Source: Chitinophagales bacterium
Lineage (GTDB): Bacteria; Bacteroidota; Bacteroidia; Chitinophagales; JADIYW01
Reading direction: 5' to 3'
Length of the DNA stretch: 64,000 nt
NCBI GenBank assembly: GCA_019694955.1
Contig: JAIBAX010000011.1
Coordinates: 1-64,000, forward strand
Position numbers and translations under genes: made by a program
Part shown: positions 18,220 to 26,345 of the stretch, in pieces
How the letters are laid out: each line of letters begins with the position of its first letter
Numbering within the stretch: position 1 is the stretch's first letter
The notes under the pieces: generated by a model
Databases searched by the model: none
The model's input: only the letters and a program-made list of their open reading frames with translations
Told to the model about the DNA's origin: nothing

Positions 18220-18819
18220 ATGACTGAAATGATCATACCGGAGGTTGTAGAGAAGTTTGAGAATACTGGATATTTACCTGCCGATAAGGATGTCGCTGGC
18301 AACCTCGAACAGCAAATAAATGAGGTATGGTTGACCTATTTTGATAGTACCATACAGGCTATTGAAGCTGATCCTACTTATTGGGAATACCCCGCTCGTG
18401 AGAAGGCTTTGTCTTTTTTTTATACCTATTTATTAGAATTGCAACCTAGATATGCATTCAATGTGGCATGTTTGAAACAAAAAAACTGGTATGAACCATT
18501 AAAATTTAAGTGTCTTCTGCAAAGCGAGCCTAAGATAAAGGCATACTTTTCTAAACTTATTGAACAGGGTTTAGATACAGGAGAATTGGCCAGTAGGGCA
18601 TTCTTGTCTAATAAATATAGTCAAATATTGTTCTCTGCATTTGTATTTTGTTTGGATTTTTGGAAAAATGACACCAGCGAACATTTTGAACGGAGCGATA
18701 TTGCGGTGGAGCGTGCCGTTCACCTTGCATTTGATGCGATGTCACCAAATTTTTTAGATTCTAGCCTTGAAATGGCACAGTTTCTTTGGAAAAATAAGGA
18801 TAATAACAATAAAAAATAA
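18220..18819 (+). CDS. Helical protein resembling a TetR C-terminal domain, no evident DNA-binding domain
   Basis: 199 residues, almost all helical, with aromatic-rich segments (YWEYPAREKALSFFYTYLLELQPRYAF, split over about 47-75) that recall the ligand-binding half of TetR proteins in Bacteroidota. The first 45 residues do not show the TetR helix-turn-helix pattern. It lies six bases upstream of an ABC1-family kinase gene, a pairing that suggests a joint role in lipid or quinone physiology. Whether it still binds DNA or acts as a partner or sensor of the kinase is open. Confidence 0.7.
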   Translation: MTEMIIPEVVEKFENTGYLPADKDVAGNLEQQINEVWLTYFDSTIQAIEADPTYWEYPAREKALSFFYTYLLELQPRYAFNVACLKQKNWYEPLKFKCLLQSEPKIKAYFSKLIEQGLDTGELASRAFLSNKYSQILFSAFVFCLDFWKNDTSEHFERSDIAVERAVHLAFDAMSPNFLDSSLEMAQFLWKNKDNNNKK

Positions 18820-18825
18820 AAGAAC

Positions 18826-20139
18826 ATGGGACAGGATAAAATACCAACCTCAAAAGTACAACGTGCCAGCCGCTTTTTAAAAACAGGCCTGAAAGTAGGC
18901 GGGAACTACATGTCGCACTACGCCAAAAGTGCATTTTCTGATGTAGATAAAGACCAATTGGATAGGAAAAATGCTATGGAAATCCTCAATGTCTTGCGAC
19001 AACTGAAAGGCAGCGGATTGAAAATTGCCCAAATGTTGAGTATGGACAACGGCGGATTGATTCCAAAGTCGTATGCTGAAGTTTTTGCAGGAGCACAAAA
19101 TAATGCGGTTTCATTAAGTGGTCCATTGGTGATGAATACCTTTAAAAAGTATATCGGTAAAAGTCCCTATGAGCTTTTTGATGCGTTCAATCCTGTATCC
19201 ATGCATGCCGCCTCTATTGGACAGGTGCATGTTGCCAGAAAAAACGGACAGCAGTTGGCAGTGAAGATACAATATCCCGGTGTGGCGGAAAGTATACACT
19301 CCGATATCAATATGGTGAAGCCTGTGATTTTACGTGTTATGGGTTTGTCACCGGAGGTGGTTGCCAATTATGTTGAGGAAATAGAAGAAAGATTGGTAGA
19401 AGAAACGAACTATATCCAAGAGTTGGAGAATGCTGTTTTTTCGAAGGAGAATACAGCCGTACTTAAAGATATTGCCATTCCCAAGTATTACAGAGAATAT
19501 TCTTCCTCCAAAATATTGGTGATGGATTGGTTAGAGGGAATCATGTTGCAAGATTTTATAAAGAACGAACCGGATCAGGAAAAGAGAAATAGGATTGGGC
19601 AGTTATTATTGGATTTTGTACATTTTCAAATACATGAGCTGAAGCGTTTTCATGCAGATATTCATCCCGGTAATTTTATGATTACACCGGATATGAAATT
19701 AGGTGTGCTGGATTTCGGTTGTATGAAAGTTCTTCCTGAAGAATTTTATCATCCCTATTTCGCATTAGGATTGCCGGAAGTTATCAACGATAAGGAAATG
19801 TTGAAACGCCAACTGAAAAAAATCGACTTAGTGCGCGATAAAGATACACCGGAGGAGGAGGCGCTTTTTATTGAAACTACATTGAAAGCTGCCAGTTTGA
19901 TTTCTAAACCTGTTTTGGAAGGGACTTTTGATTTCGGTAACGATGCTTTTTATGAAGAATTGTTAGGCATGGGTGAATCTGTATTTGAAAACAAAGCCTT
20001 CAGAAAACCCAATGCCATCCGTGGAAGCAAGCACGGCATTTATCTACATCGCGCTTTTTACGGCTTATATGGTATCTTACATCAACTAAAGGCAAAAGTG
20101 AATGTGGATCAAACTTTCTTGGGAAGATTGAAGTTGTAA
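18826..20139 (+). CDS. ABC1/UbiB (AarF) family atypical kinase
   Basis: 437 residues. Family features: the KxGQ-like segment GSGLKIAQMLSMD (reads KIAQ), the Ala-rich nucleotide loop AASIGQVHVA, the lysine in LAVKIQYPG, the acidic segment EERLVEETNY, and the catalytic-loop/metal pair HADIHPGNF and LDFGCMK. UbiB/COQ8-type proteins are ATPases that support quinone and other lipid metabolism at membranes; they are not classical protein kinases. The replacement of Gly by Ala in KxGQ is notable. It is coupled to the TetR-C-like gene upstream. Confidence 0.9.
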   Translation: MGQDKIPTSKVQRASRFLKTGLKVGGNYMSHYAKSAFSDVDKDQLDRKNAMEILNVLRQLKGSGLKIAQMLSMDNGGLIPKSYAEVFAGAQNNAVSLSGPLVMNTFKKYIGKSPYELFDAFNPVSMHAASIGQVHVARKNGQQLAVKIQYPGVAESIHSDINMVKPVILRVMGLSPEVVANYVEEIEERLVEETNYIQELENAVFSKENTAVLKDIAIPKYYREYSSSKILVMDWLEGIMLQDFIKNEPDQEKRNRIGQLLLDFVHFQIHELKRFHADIHPGNFMITPDMKLGVLDFGCMKVLPEEFYHPYFALGLPEVINDKEMLKRQLKKIDLVRDKDTPEEEALFIETTLKAASLISKPVLEGTFDFGNDAFYEELLGMGESVFENKAFRKPNAIRGSKHGIYLHRAFYGLYGILHQLKAKVNVDQTFLGRLKL

Positions 20140-20158
20140 ATGTATATTTTATTTAGTC

Positions 20159-21790
20159 TTATTCTCCCACTTTTTTTCGCAACCTTACAAAGAGTTCTTT
20201 TTCTAGAATACTGCCATTCATGCCTGTTTTAATGTTTGTTTGGGTAATTTCCCAATTTTCATTTAAGCAGTTTAGTTGATAATAAGTGTCAGTATAGAGT
20301 CTAAGGGAAATTTTTCCAGCGAGATCCGTGGAAGCTGCAATAGAAGGCTTCCCGCTTGTCGGAATGAAATTTATGCGTACAAAAGGTACGATGGTAGAGT
20401 CTGCCTCATTTTTGATTTGTATGTTGGTCAGGCAATTATCAAAGAAAAAATGGTATATATCATCGCCACCTTTGCCGCCTTCTCTATTGGAGGCGAAATA
20501 ACCTTCGGTATAGGTCCTATTAGCTATGAAGCTAAAATCATCTCTAGAAGTGTTGAAGTTCTTGCCCATATTTTCAATGCGTTCAAATTGGGTGCCGGTG
20601 GTATCGCCCTGAACGGGATATGCCCTATAAATATCTAAACCGCCCAGTCCGGGAAGTCCATCACTGGAAAAGTATAGGCAGCCATCCGCATGAATGTATG
20701 GAAAGCGTTCATTTCCGGCGGTATTGATGCTCACATTTACTGGCTTTTGCCATTTTCCTTTTCTATATTCACTCATGAAGATGTCTTTACCACCTTTGCC
20801 ACCTGCCCTGTCTGAGGTGAAGTAAATCCTTTTTCCATTAGGTGTGATGGTTGGGTAAGCATTTGAAAACTCTTCGCCATTGAATTCCAGCGCTTTAACA
20901 TCTTTAAAAACACCGTTGTCGCTAATGGCCTCGTATATTTTAAGTTTAATTTCACCCTTTTTTGAGGTGCCAGCCTCACCTTGTAATACATTGTTTCTAG
21001 TAAAATATATTTTATTCTGCGCACTATCAAAACAAACGGGGCCGCTGTTGTATAAGAGTGTGTTTACATTTCCTTTAATGCGTTCAATCTCATTCTTGGA
21101 AGTGTCATTGTTGATAAAAACATTTAGATATGCATCACCTGTTACCTGATCTTTTTTTCTTATGAATTGTATTCCTTCAGAGCGTGAAGAGGAAAATACT
21201 ACGCCATCCTTATAAAATACGGCACCAAAATCATCCGCATCTGAATTGTAATTAATGTTGGCAATAATGGGTTTTTCCTTTGGAAAATAATAAGTATTAG
21301 GATTGACTTTAATGGGTGCATTAGAAATACCGATGCTGTTAATGGTGGTATCTTTGAGGCTTTTTTCTAGCGCCATGGACTTATCACAAGCCAATGCCAT
21401 TTCTTTCCCCCGTTTATCATCCGGGTTGAGTTGATCAAACTTTAAAAATTCTGCTTTTGCAAGTTCATATTTCTTATTCTGCATCAATGCCCATCCATAA
21501 TGTAAATAATACATTACAGGAGGATTCTTTTCTTCCATGATTTTAGCATAATAAGGCTCCGCATCAACAGCATTGTTCAGCATCCTGTAGGAATCAGCAA
21601 CTTTCCTTAAAGCCGTTTTTTGTCCCGAATCTGCCAATGGCTTTAGTACTTCTATTACCTTTGAATATTTTCCTTCCGTATATAATTGCTTTCCTTTTTC
21701 AAGTAGCTTCTCTTCATTCTTGTCTGTGCTTTGCGCAGAAATAGTAAGTGCCAAGAATAAATTGAAAAATAATAGTATGTAAATACGCAT
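20159..21790 (-). CDS. TPR and PD40 beta-propeller secreted protein, PorE-like without OmpA domain
   Basis: 543 residues from ATG 21790, which lies two bases after the stop of the MBL gene and directly gives a signal peptide (MRIYILLFFNLFLALTISAQ). An in-frame ATG 30 bases upstream would overlap the MBL gene and push the signal inward. Order: TPR repeats (about 25-140), a PD40/WD40-like propeller (about 165-430) with YFTSDRAGGKGGKDIFMSE and YFSSDGLPGLGGLDIYRA blades, then a C-terminal carboxypeptidase-regulatory-like domain. The T9SS component PorE has this arrangement plus an OmpA peptidoglycan-binding end, absent here. A role at the cell envelope, possibly T9SS-linked, is likely. Confidence 0.82.
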   Translation of the reverse strand: MRIYILLFFNLFLALTISAQSTDKNEEKLLEKGKQLYTEGKYSKVIEVLKPLADSGQKTALRKVADSYRMLNNAVDAEPYYAKIMEEKNPPVMYYLHYGWALMQNKKYELAKAEFLKFDQLNPDDKRGKEMALACDKSMALEKSLKDTTINSIGISNAPIKVNPNTYYFPKEKPIIANINYNSDADDFGAVFYKDGVVFSSSRSEGIQFIRKKDQVTGDAYLNVFINNDTSKNEIERIKGNVNTLLYNSGPVCFDSAQNKIYFTRNNVLQGEAGTSKKGEIKLKIYEAISDNGVFKDVKALEFNGEEFSNAYPTITPNGKRIYFTSDRAGGKGGKDIFMSEYRKGKWQKPVNVSINTAGNERFPYIHADGCLYFSSDGLPGLGGLDIYRAYPVQGDTTGTQFERIENMGKNFNTSRDDFSFIANRTYTEGYFASNREGGKGGDDIYHFFFDNCLTNIQIKNEADSTIVPFVRINFIPTSGKPSIAASTDLAGKISLRLYTDTYYQLNCLNENWEITQTNIKTGMNGSILEKELFVRLRKKVGE

Positions 21791-21792
21791 CT

Positions 21793-22629
21793 CTATAATA
21801 TTTCGTTTAATGGAAAACATAAATCAAAAACAATACCATTCTCGGTTTCTTTCAATGTTGCACATTCAACTGTGGGGTCATGTTCAAACATTAACACAGC
21901 CTTTTCCTTGAGTGCTCTTTCGAGGAAATGCCGTTTTTCTTTCAGTGTTTCTAATGGGCGAACATCATAAGCCATCACATAGGGCATGCGTATATGATGG
22001 TGGCTGGGGATTAAATCGGCGGCATAAGAAAGCAAGTGCTCCTCCGTTTGTATGTGTACTAAAGTCATGGATTCTGTATGTCCAAAAACCTGTTCAAAAC
22101 GAATATTGGGGTGATTGAAATCAGCTTCCTCAAAAAACTTTAGTTGTCCCGATGTTTGAATGGGCAAAATATTCTCTTGCAAAAATGAGGCTTTCTCTCT
22201 TGGGTTCGGGTGGTTCGCCCAATCCCAATGTGCCTTTGATGACCAGTAAGCAGCATTTTTGAAAGCAGGAATGAGTTTGTCTTGCACCCTATCAATCGCA
22301 CCACCGCAGTGGTCGAAATGTAAATGTGTTAGTACTACATCCGTGATATCATCACAAGAATAACCTTTCTTTTGGATAGAATCTTTTAGCGTCTCACTTC
22401 CATGAGGGTAAAAATGGCTCCTGAATTTCTCGTCTTGCTTTGTACCCAATCCCGTGTCAATCAATATCAGTCGATTCCCGTCTTCAATCAGTAAACAGCG
22501 CATCGCCCAAGTACACATATTGTTGTCATCAGGAGGATTGAGTTTTTTCCACATCGATTTAGGTACCACGCCGAACATAGCGCCGCCGTCCAATTTAAAA
22601 AGCCCAGTATCTATGGTATGTAACTTCAC
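21793..22629 (-). CDS. MBL-fold metallohydrolase
   Basis: 278 residues of the metallo-beta-lactamase fold. The zinc motif HxHxDH is H102-L-H-F-D106-H107, with later metal ligands in FGHTES and MLFEHDPT. The overall pattern (MRCLLIEDGNRLILIDTGLG, then THLHFDHCGG) is that of the lactonase-like branch, which includes acyl-homoserine lactonases, but substrate cannot be assigned. No signal peptide, so cytoplasmic. The downstream PorE-like gene starts two bases after it. Confidence 0.88.
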   Translation of the reverse strand: MKLHTIDTGLFKLDGGAMFGVVPKSMWKKLNPPDDNNMCTWAMRCLLIEDGNRLILIDTGLGTKQDEKFRSHFYPHGSETLKDSIQKKGYSCDDITDVVLTHLHFDHCGGAIDRVQDKLIPAFKNAAYWSSKAHWDWANHPNPREKASFLQENILPIQTSGQLKFFEEADFNHPNIRFEQVFGHTESMTLVHIQTEEHLLSYAADLIPSHHHIRMPYVMAYDVRPLETLKEKRHFLERALKEKAVLMFEHDPTVECATLKETENGIVFDLCFPLNEIL

Positions 22630-22716
22630 TGTAATGTATTTATATGAAACATTACAAAGATAAGGTATGAAGGTGCTTGAAGTTGTATTAAAATATTAAT
22701 ACAATGTGTATTTGTT

Positions 22717-23187
22717 TTATAGTTTAAGCATTTTTAGGGCAGTGATGGCTGCTTCTATGCCTTTGTTGCCATGTTTGCCTCCAGCTCTGTCAATGGCTTG
22801 CTGTTCATTATTAGGAGTGAGTACGCCAAAAATAACAGGCTTGTTGTGTTTAAGGTTGAGTTTCATGATGCCTTCGGCTACGGCGTGATTGATGTATTCG
22901 TCATGTTTTGTTTCTCCTTTGATAACACATCCAATGCAAATAACGGCATCCACCTCTTCAATGATTTTTTGTGCACCCAATGGTAATTCAAAAGAGCCGG
23001 GGACAAATATCGTTGGGATATTTTTTTCTTTTACGCCATGCTGAAGTAAGGTTTCTACAGCACCTTTTAGTAGGGGGTAAGTAATATGGTTATTCCACTC
23101 TGAAACGACTATCCCAATTTTTTTTCCTTTCCCACTAGGAACTGATGTTGTATCATAGTCGGATAAGTTTTTTAATTCGGTAGCCAT
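22717..23187 (-). CDS. ribH: 6,7-dimethyl-8-ribityllumazine synthase
   Basis: 156 residues. The riboflavin-pathway lumazine synthase pattern is clear: VSEWNNHITYPLLKGA, VPGSFELPLGA, GCVIKGETKHDEYINHAVAEGI (H89-region catalytic histidine in KHDEY) and FGVLTPNNEQQAIDRAGG. It condenses 5-amino-6-ribitylaminouracil with 3,4-dihydroxy-2-butanone 4-phosphate. Its ATG overlaps the stop of the TPR gene (TAATG), so it is the second gene of a two-gene unit. Confidence 0.97.
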   Translation of the reverse strand: MATELKNLSDYDTTSVPSGKGKKIGIVVSEWNNHITYPLLKGAVETLLQHGVKEKNIPTIFVPGSFELPLGAQKIIEEVDAVICIGCVIKGETKHDEYINHAVAEGIMKLNLKHNKPVIFGVLTPNNEQQAIDRAGGKHGNKGIEAAITALKMLKL

Positions 23188-23879
23188 TAATTGCTTTCTA
23201 AAATAATTAAATATTTCAAAGCATCCTTGCCTTCACGGGTTTTGCCGTAGTTGTCTTTTAATTGTTGGAAGGCTTCTTTGGCAATGTCATTTTTCTTGTT
23301 AACATAAGCAGCAACACCTAGTTTAGACAATACCATCGGTTCTAATAACTCATTGCCTTTGACACTCTCAGCAGCTTTTTTATAGTTGTCAATGCCAGCA
23401 TCTATTTTGTTTAACTCCATGTTTGCATCGGCAATAACTTCAAATTTTCTTCCATTTAATAAGGGATCTGCGCACTTGAAATCTTCCATTGCAGAAATCG
23501 CTTCCTGATATTTGCCTAATTTGAATTGGCAAATACCTGCATAGAATTGCGCCAAATTACCCGCTTTAGTAGAGCCAAATTCATCAATGACGTTTTGAAA
23601 GCCGATGCTTCCGCCATCGCCAATAAGCGCTTGTTTAAAAGAATCTTGTTCAAAATAGTACTGCGCTTTATACATAGAAGTGATGGCTTCATTTTCTTTT
23701 GGTTCTTTAATAAGTTTCTTGTAACCTATAAAACCGCCAATTACTACAAAAAGTGCAATTAAACCAGGGATTAATTTGCTTTTATGATCTTCATAGAAGT
23801 CTTCAATATTATGGAGACTATTGCCTAATTGTTTGCCAGTTTCTTCAAGAATGTCTTCTTGTTGTTTATTCTTTGTCAT
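23187..23879 (-). CDS. Membrane-anchored tetratricopeptide protein
   Basis: 230 residues with one membrane segment (about 35-54, IPGLIALFVVIGGFIGYKKL) and TPR-like helices after it (AGNLAQFYAGICQFKLGKYQEAISAM). The layout resembles the YfgM/TPR_21 group, whose members act as periplasmic chaperone-like proteins near the Sec machinery. It is translationally coupled to ribH, a combination seen in other Bacteroidota. The exact function is unknown. Confidence 0.85.
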   Translation of the reverse strand: MTKNKQQEDILEETGKQLGNSLHNIEDFYEDHKSKLIPGLIALFVVIGGFIGYKKLIKEPKENEAITSMYKAQYYFEQDSFKQALIGDGGSIGFQNVIDEFGSTKAGNLAQFYAGICQFKLGKYQEAISAMEDFKCADPLLNGRKFEVIADANMELNKIDAGIDNYKKAAESVKGNELLEPMVLSKLGVAAYVNKKNDIAKEAFQQLKDNYGKTREGKDALKYLIILESN

Positions 23880-23986
23880 TATATCTACAATAAAATTTCG
23901 AAATAGTGTGCAAAGGTAATATATTCTTTGGGTTATTTTGCAATTAAATTGTTTAAAAATATATTAGGAATTGTGGGTTTTCAACG

Positions 23987-23994
23987 TAATTTTG
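23987..23994 (+). promoter_or_regulatory. Probable -7 box of recF
   Basis: TAATTTTG fits TAnnTTTG and ends seven bases before the GTG at 24002, so a transcript from this box would be nearly leaderless. No clear -33 TTG at 19-20 bases. Confidence 0.35.
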
Positions 23995-24001
23995 AGCCAT
24001 T

Positions 24002-25129
24002 GTGGATAACATTAAGACAAGGTTGCAGCATCTCAAGGTCATTAATTTTAGAAGTTATGATCACTTTGATTTGAGCTTTTCAGAAAATTTGAATTGTTTT
24101 ACAGGATTCAACGGTGCCGGGAAAACAAATGTCTTGGATGCAATTTACTTTTGTTCGCTGACAAAAAGCTATTTCTCATCCTCCGATCAGTATGTATTGA
24201 AGCAGCATGCGGATTTCTTCCGTCTGGATGCTACCTATTTTGATGGCTCAACATCGGTAAGTTGGGTATGTAAAGCCGTTAAAGGCAGAAAAAAGGAAAT
24301 TTTAGTGAATGATGTACCCATGCAACGCTATCATGAGTGGATTGGAAAGTTTCCTTGTGTGATGATAGCGCCTAATGATAATCAGTTGATATTGGATGGG
24401 AGTGAAGAGCGACGCAAATTTGTCGATGCAACATTATCTCAAACTGATACGGCATATCTTAATGCGCTATTACTTTACAATAAAATTCTTCAACAAAGAA
24501 ATGCCTATTTAAAATCCGTTGCACTTGGAGAACGTTTAGATCATTTATTGATGGAAGCATTTGATGAGCAATTGTCAAACAAAGGAGATTTTATTTACGA
24601 ATGCCGATTAAAGTTTATGGAGACATTTTTACCAATATTTAAGCGATACTATGCCCTATTGGAAGAATTGGAAGAAGTGGATGTGCAATATGAAACACAG
24701 CTGAATGAACAATGTATGCAGGACGGCTTGAAAGCGTGCTTTAAAAAAGATTGTTTAGCACAGCGTACTTCATTTGGCATACATCAGGATGATTTGCAAT
24801 TTCATTTATTTGGGTTGCCAGTTAAGAAAACCGGGTCGCAGGGGCAACAAAAGACATTTTTATTCGCCCTGAAAATGGCTCAATTTGAATATATAACATC
24901 CATCAATAACGCTAAGCCAATTTTATTATTAGATGATGTCTTTGATAAATTTGATCAAAAAAGGTCAGAAAAGCTCTTTAATATGATTCAACATAACATA
25001 TTCGGACAGGTTTTTCTCACGGATGCGAATGAAACAAGGCTAAAAGAAAACTTATCCTTTTATCATAAAGAATACCGTATATTTAAAGTTGAAAATAGAA
25101 CAGTAACACATGTCGGAGCGAAAAAATAA
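24002..25129 (+). CDS. recF: DNA replication and repair protein RecF
   Basis: 375 residues, GTG start (no nearer ATG keeps the N-terminal strand). SMC-like ATPase: Walker A GFNGAGKTN (35-43) after the family's INFRSYDHFDL, signature-like segment KKTGSQGQQKTFLFALKMAQ and Walker B PILLLDDVFDKFD. RecF loads RecA at single-strand gaps with RecO and RecR. The gene overlaps the following DUF721 gene by 20 bases, a frequent recF-DUF721 coupling. Confidence 0.96.
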   Translation: MDNIKTRLQHLKVINFRSYDHFDLSFSENLNCFTGFNGAGKTNVLDAIYFCSLTKSYFSSSDQYVLKQHADFFRLDATYFDGSTSVSWVCKAVKGRKKEILVNDVPMQRYHEWIGKFPCVMIAPNDNQLILDGSEERRKFVDATLSQTDTAYLNALLLYNKILQQRNAYLKSVALGERLDHLLMEAFDEQLSNKGDFIYECRLKFMETFLPIFKRYYALLEELEEVDVQYETQLNEQCMQDGLKACFKKDCLAQRTSFGIHQDDLQFHLFGLPVKKTGSQGQQKTFLFALKMAQFEYITSINNAKPILLLDDVFDKFDQKRSEKLFNMIQHNIFGQVFLTDANETRLKENLSFYHKEYRIFKVENRTVTHVGAKK

Positions 25130-25406
25130 AGAATCTAATATAAAGGCGCTGCTTCAAATTGCCTTGGGCGAGATGGGACTTGCAACGGGCTTCGAAGAAC
25201 AGCAGGTTATAAATGCTTTCAAGCGCGTAATGCCCCCATCATTTTTAAAGTATATCATCAAAATGGGTTATAATAATGGAATTTTTTCTGTTAAAACGAA
25301 TTCAGCCTCACTAAAGCATGAATTAGTTTCCGGAAGAGAATTGATTATCAGAAAAATTAATGAGGATTTGAAAGAGCAAAAAGTTAAGGAGTTAAGGGTG
25401 TTTTAG
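25110..25406 (+). CDS. DUF721 (DciA-like) protein
   Basis: 98 residues, basic, with the compact KH-like DUF721 pattern (VINAFKRVMPPSFLKYI ... NGIFSVKTNSASLKHELVSGRELIIRKINEDL). DciA, the family's characterised member, helps load the replicative helicase in bacteria lacking DnaC/DnaI. It overlaps recF by 20 bases in another frame and is followed by a 555-base repeat-rich spacer. Confidence 0.88.
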   Translation: MSERKNKESNIKALLQIALGEMGLATGFEEQQVINAFKRVMPPSFLKYIIKMGYNNGIFSVKTNSASLKHELVSGRELIIRKINEDLKEQKVKELRVF

Positions 25407-25961
25407 AGATGTTGAAGGTTTATGGTAATTTGGAGATGTGAAGATATGGAAATTTGAAAATGTGAAGATTTGGAAATCTCGATAAATTGGGACAGGTTTT
25501 GGAGATGTGGGAATCTCTATAAATTGGGATAAGTTGTGAAGATTCGAAAATTTGGAAATGTGAAGAGTTCACGGATTGCAGACCACAACTGACGTCGCAG
25601 TACATTATAAGAACATCATTGTACTTTGTCACCAACAACAAAAAACTTATTCGTGTATTCGTGGCAAAAAAGTTCACGGTTCAAGGAGTATTAGGGACTT
25701 TGAAGATGAGGGAATCCCGATAAATCGGTGCAGGTTTTGGAGATATGAATATGTCGAAATAGGCAAACGAAAATCGCTATACTAATAACTAATCACCAAC
25801 TACTAAAGCCTTAATTGTCGCAATACGCAAATCGAATATCGCTATACTAATAACTTAATCACACTATTGTTAATAAAAATTACTATTTATTTGTTGTTTA
25901 GGGAACTCTTTTCGGTTATTTTTGTTATCTTATTTAGAATCATTATAAAAAAGGAAATATT
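25407..25961. repeat. Repeat-rich, non-coding spacer between DUF721 and trxA
   Basis: Composed of degenerate repeats rather than a gene. A unit of about 37 bases, GGAATC(T/C)CGATAAAT(T/C)GG followed by GACAGGTTTTGGAGATGTG, recurs at about 25471-25509, 25510-25546 and 25711-25747; between the first copies are many GATGTGAAGATTTGGAAAT-like words. A second motif, GTTCACGG, occurs at 25567 and 25672. The last 70 bases hold the trxA promoter. Short open frames here have repeat-derived compositions and are not believed. Confidence 0.7.
25891..25924 (+). promoter_or_regulatory. trxA promoter
   Basis: TTG at 25894-25896, then 20 bases, then TATTTTTG (25917-25924), a good fit to the Bacteroidota -33/-7 pattern. 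The start codon is 37 bases further and is preceded by AAAAAAGGAAA. Confidence 0.5.
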
Positions 25962-26279
25962 ATGGCATTAGAATTAACAACGGATAACTTCCGTACAGAA
26001 GTGTTGGATAGCGACCAAGTGTCTATGGTGGATTTTTGGGCAGTATGGTGTGGGCCGTGTAGAATGGTCGGGCCTATTGTAGAGGAATTGGCAAAAGAAT
26101 ACGATGGTAAGGCGAAGATAGGAAAGGTAAATGTGGATGACCATCGTGAGGTTGCCGGAGATTATAACATCAGCAGCATACCCACCATTCTGTTCTTCAA
26201 AGGGGGACAGGTAGTAGATAAGCAAGTGGGTGCTGTTCCTAAAAGTGTGCTTAAACAAAAATTAGACGCACTCATCTAA
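25962..26279 (+). CDS. trxA: Thioredoxin
   Basis: 105 residues, classic single-domain thioredoxin. Active site W29-C30-G-P-C33 in VDFWAVWCGPCRM; cis-proline loop SSIPTILFFKGG. A general cytoplasmic disulfide reductant, kept reduced by thioredoxin reductase, whose likely gene (trxB) is at 43931. Monocistronic: own promoter upstream and a strong terminator 21 bases after the stop. Confidence 0.97.
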   Translation: MALELTTDNFRTEVLDSDQVSMVDFWAVWCGPCRMVGPIVEELAKEYDGKAKIGKVNVDDHREVAGDYNISSIPTILFFKGGQVVDKQVGAVPKSVLKQKLDALI

Positions 26280-26300
26280 TAAAATTTAACATTTTAAAGT

Positions 26301-26338
26301 AAAGCCTTCTTTCTTTATTAAGAAGGCTTTTTTTATTT
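26301..26338 (+). terminator. Rho-independent terminator of trxA
   Basis: Perfect 11-base stem AAAGCCTTCTT (26301-26311) / AAGAAGGCTTT (26320-26330) with an 8-base loop, followed by a T-rich tail. Its tail ends only seven bases before the next start codon. Confidence 0.88.
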
Positions 26339-26345
26339 TGCACCT

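Noticed and set aside
21791-21820. Upstream start for the PorE-like gene
   Set aside because: It would overlap the MBL hydrolase gene and place the signal peptide inside; ATG 21790 gives a clean signal peptide.
25420-25785. Short open frames in the trxA upstream spacer
   Set aside because: They translate the degenerate intergenic repeats, on both strands, with no start signals or family resemblance.
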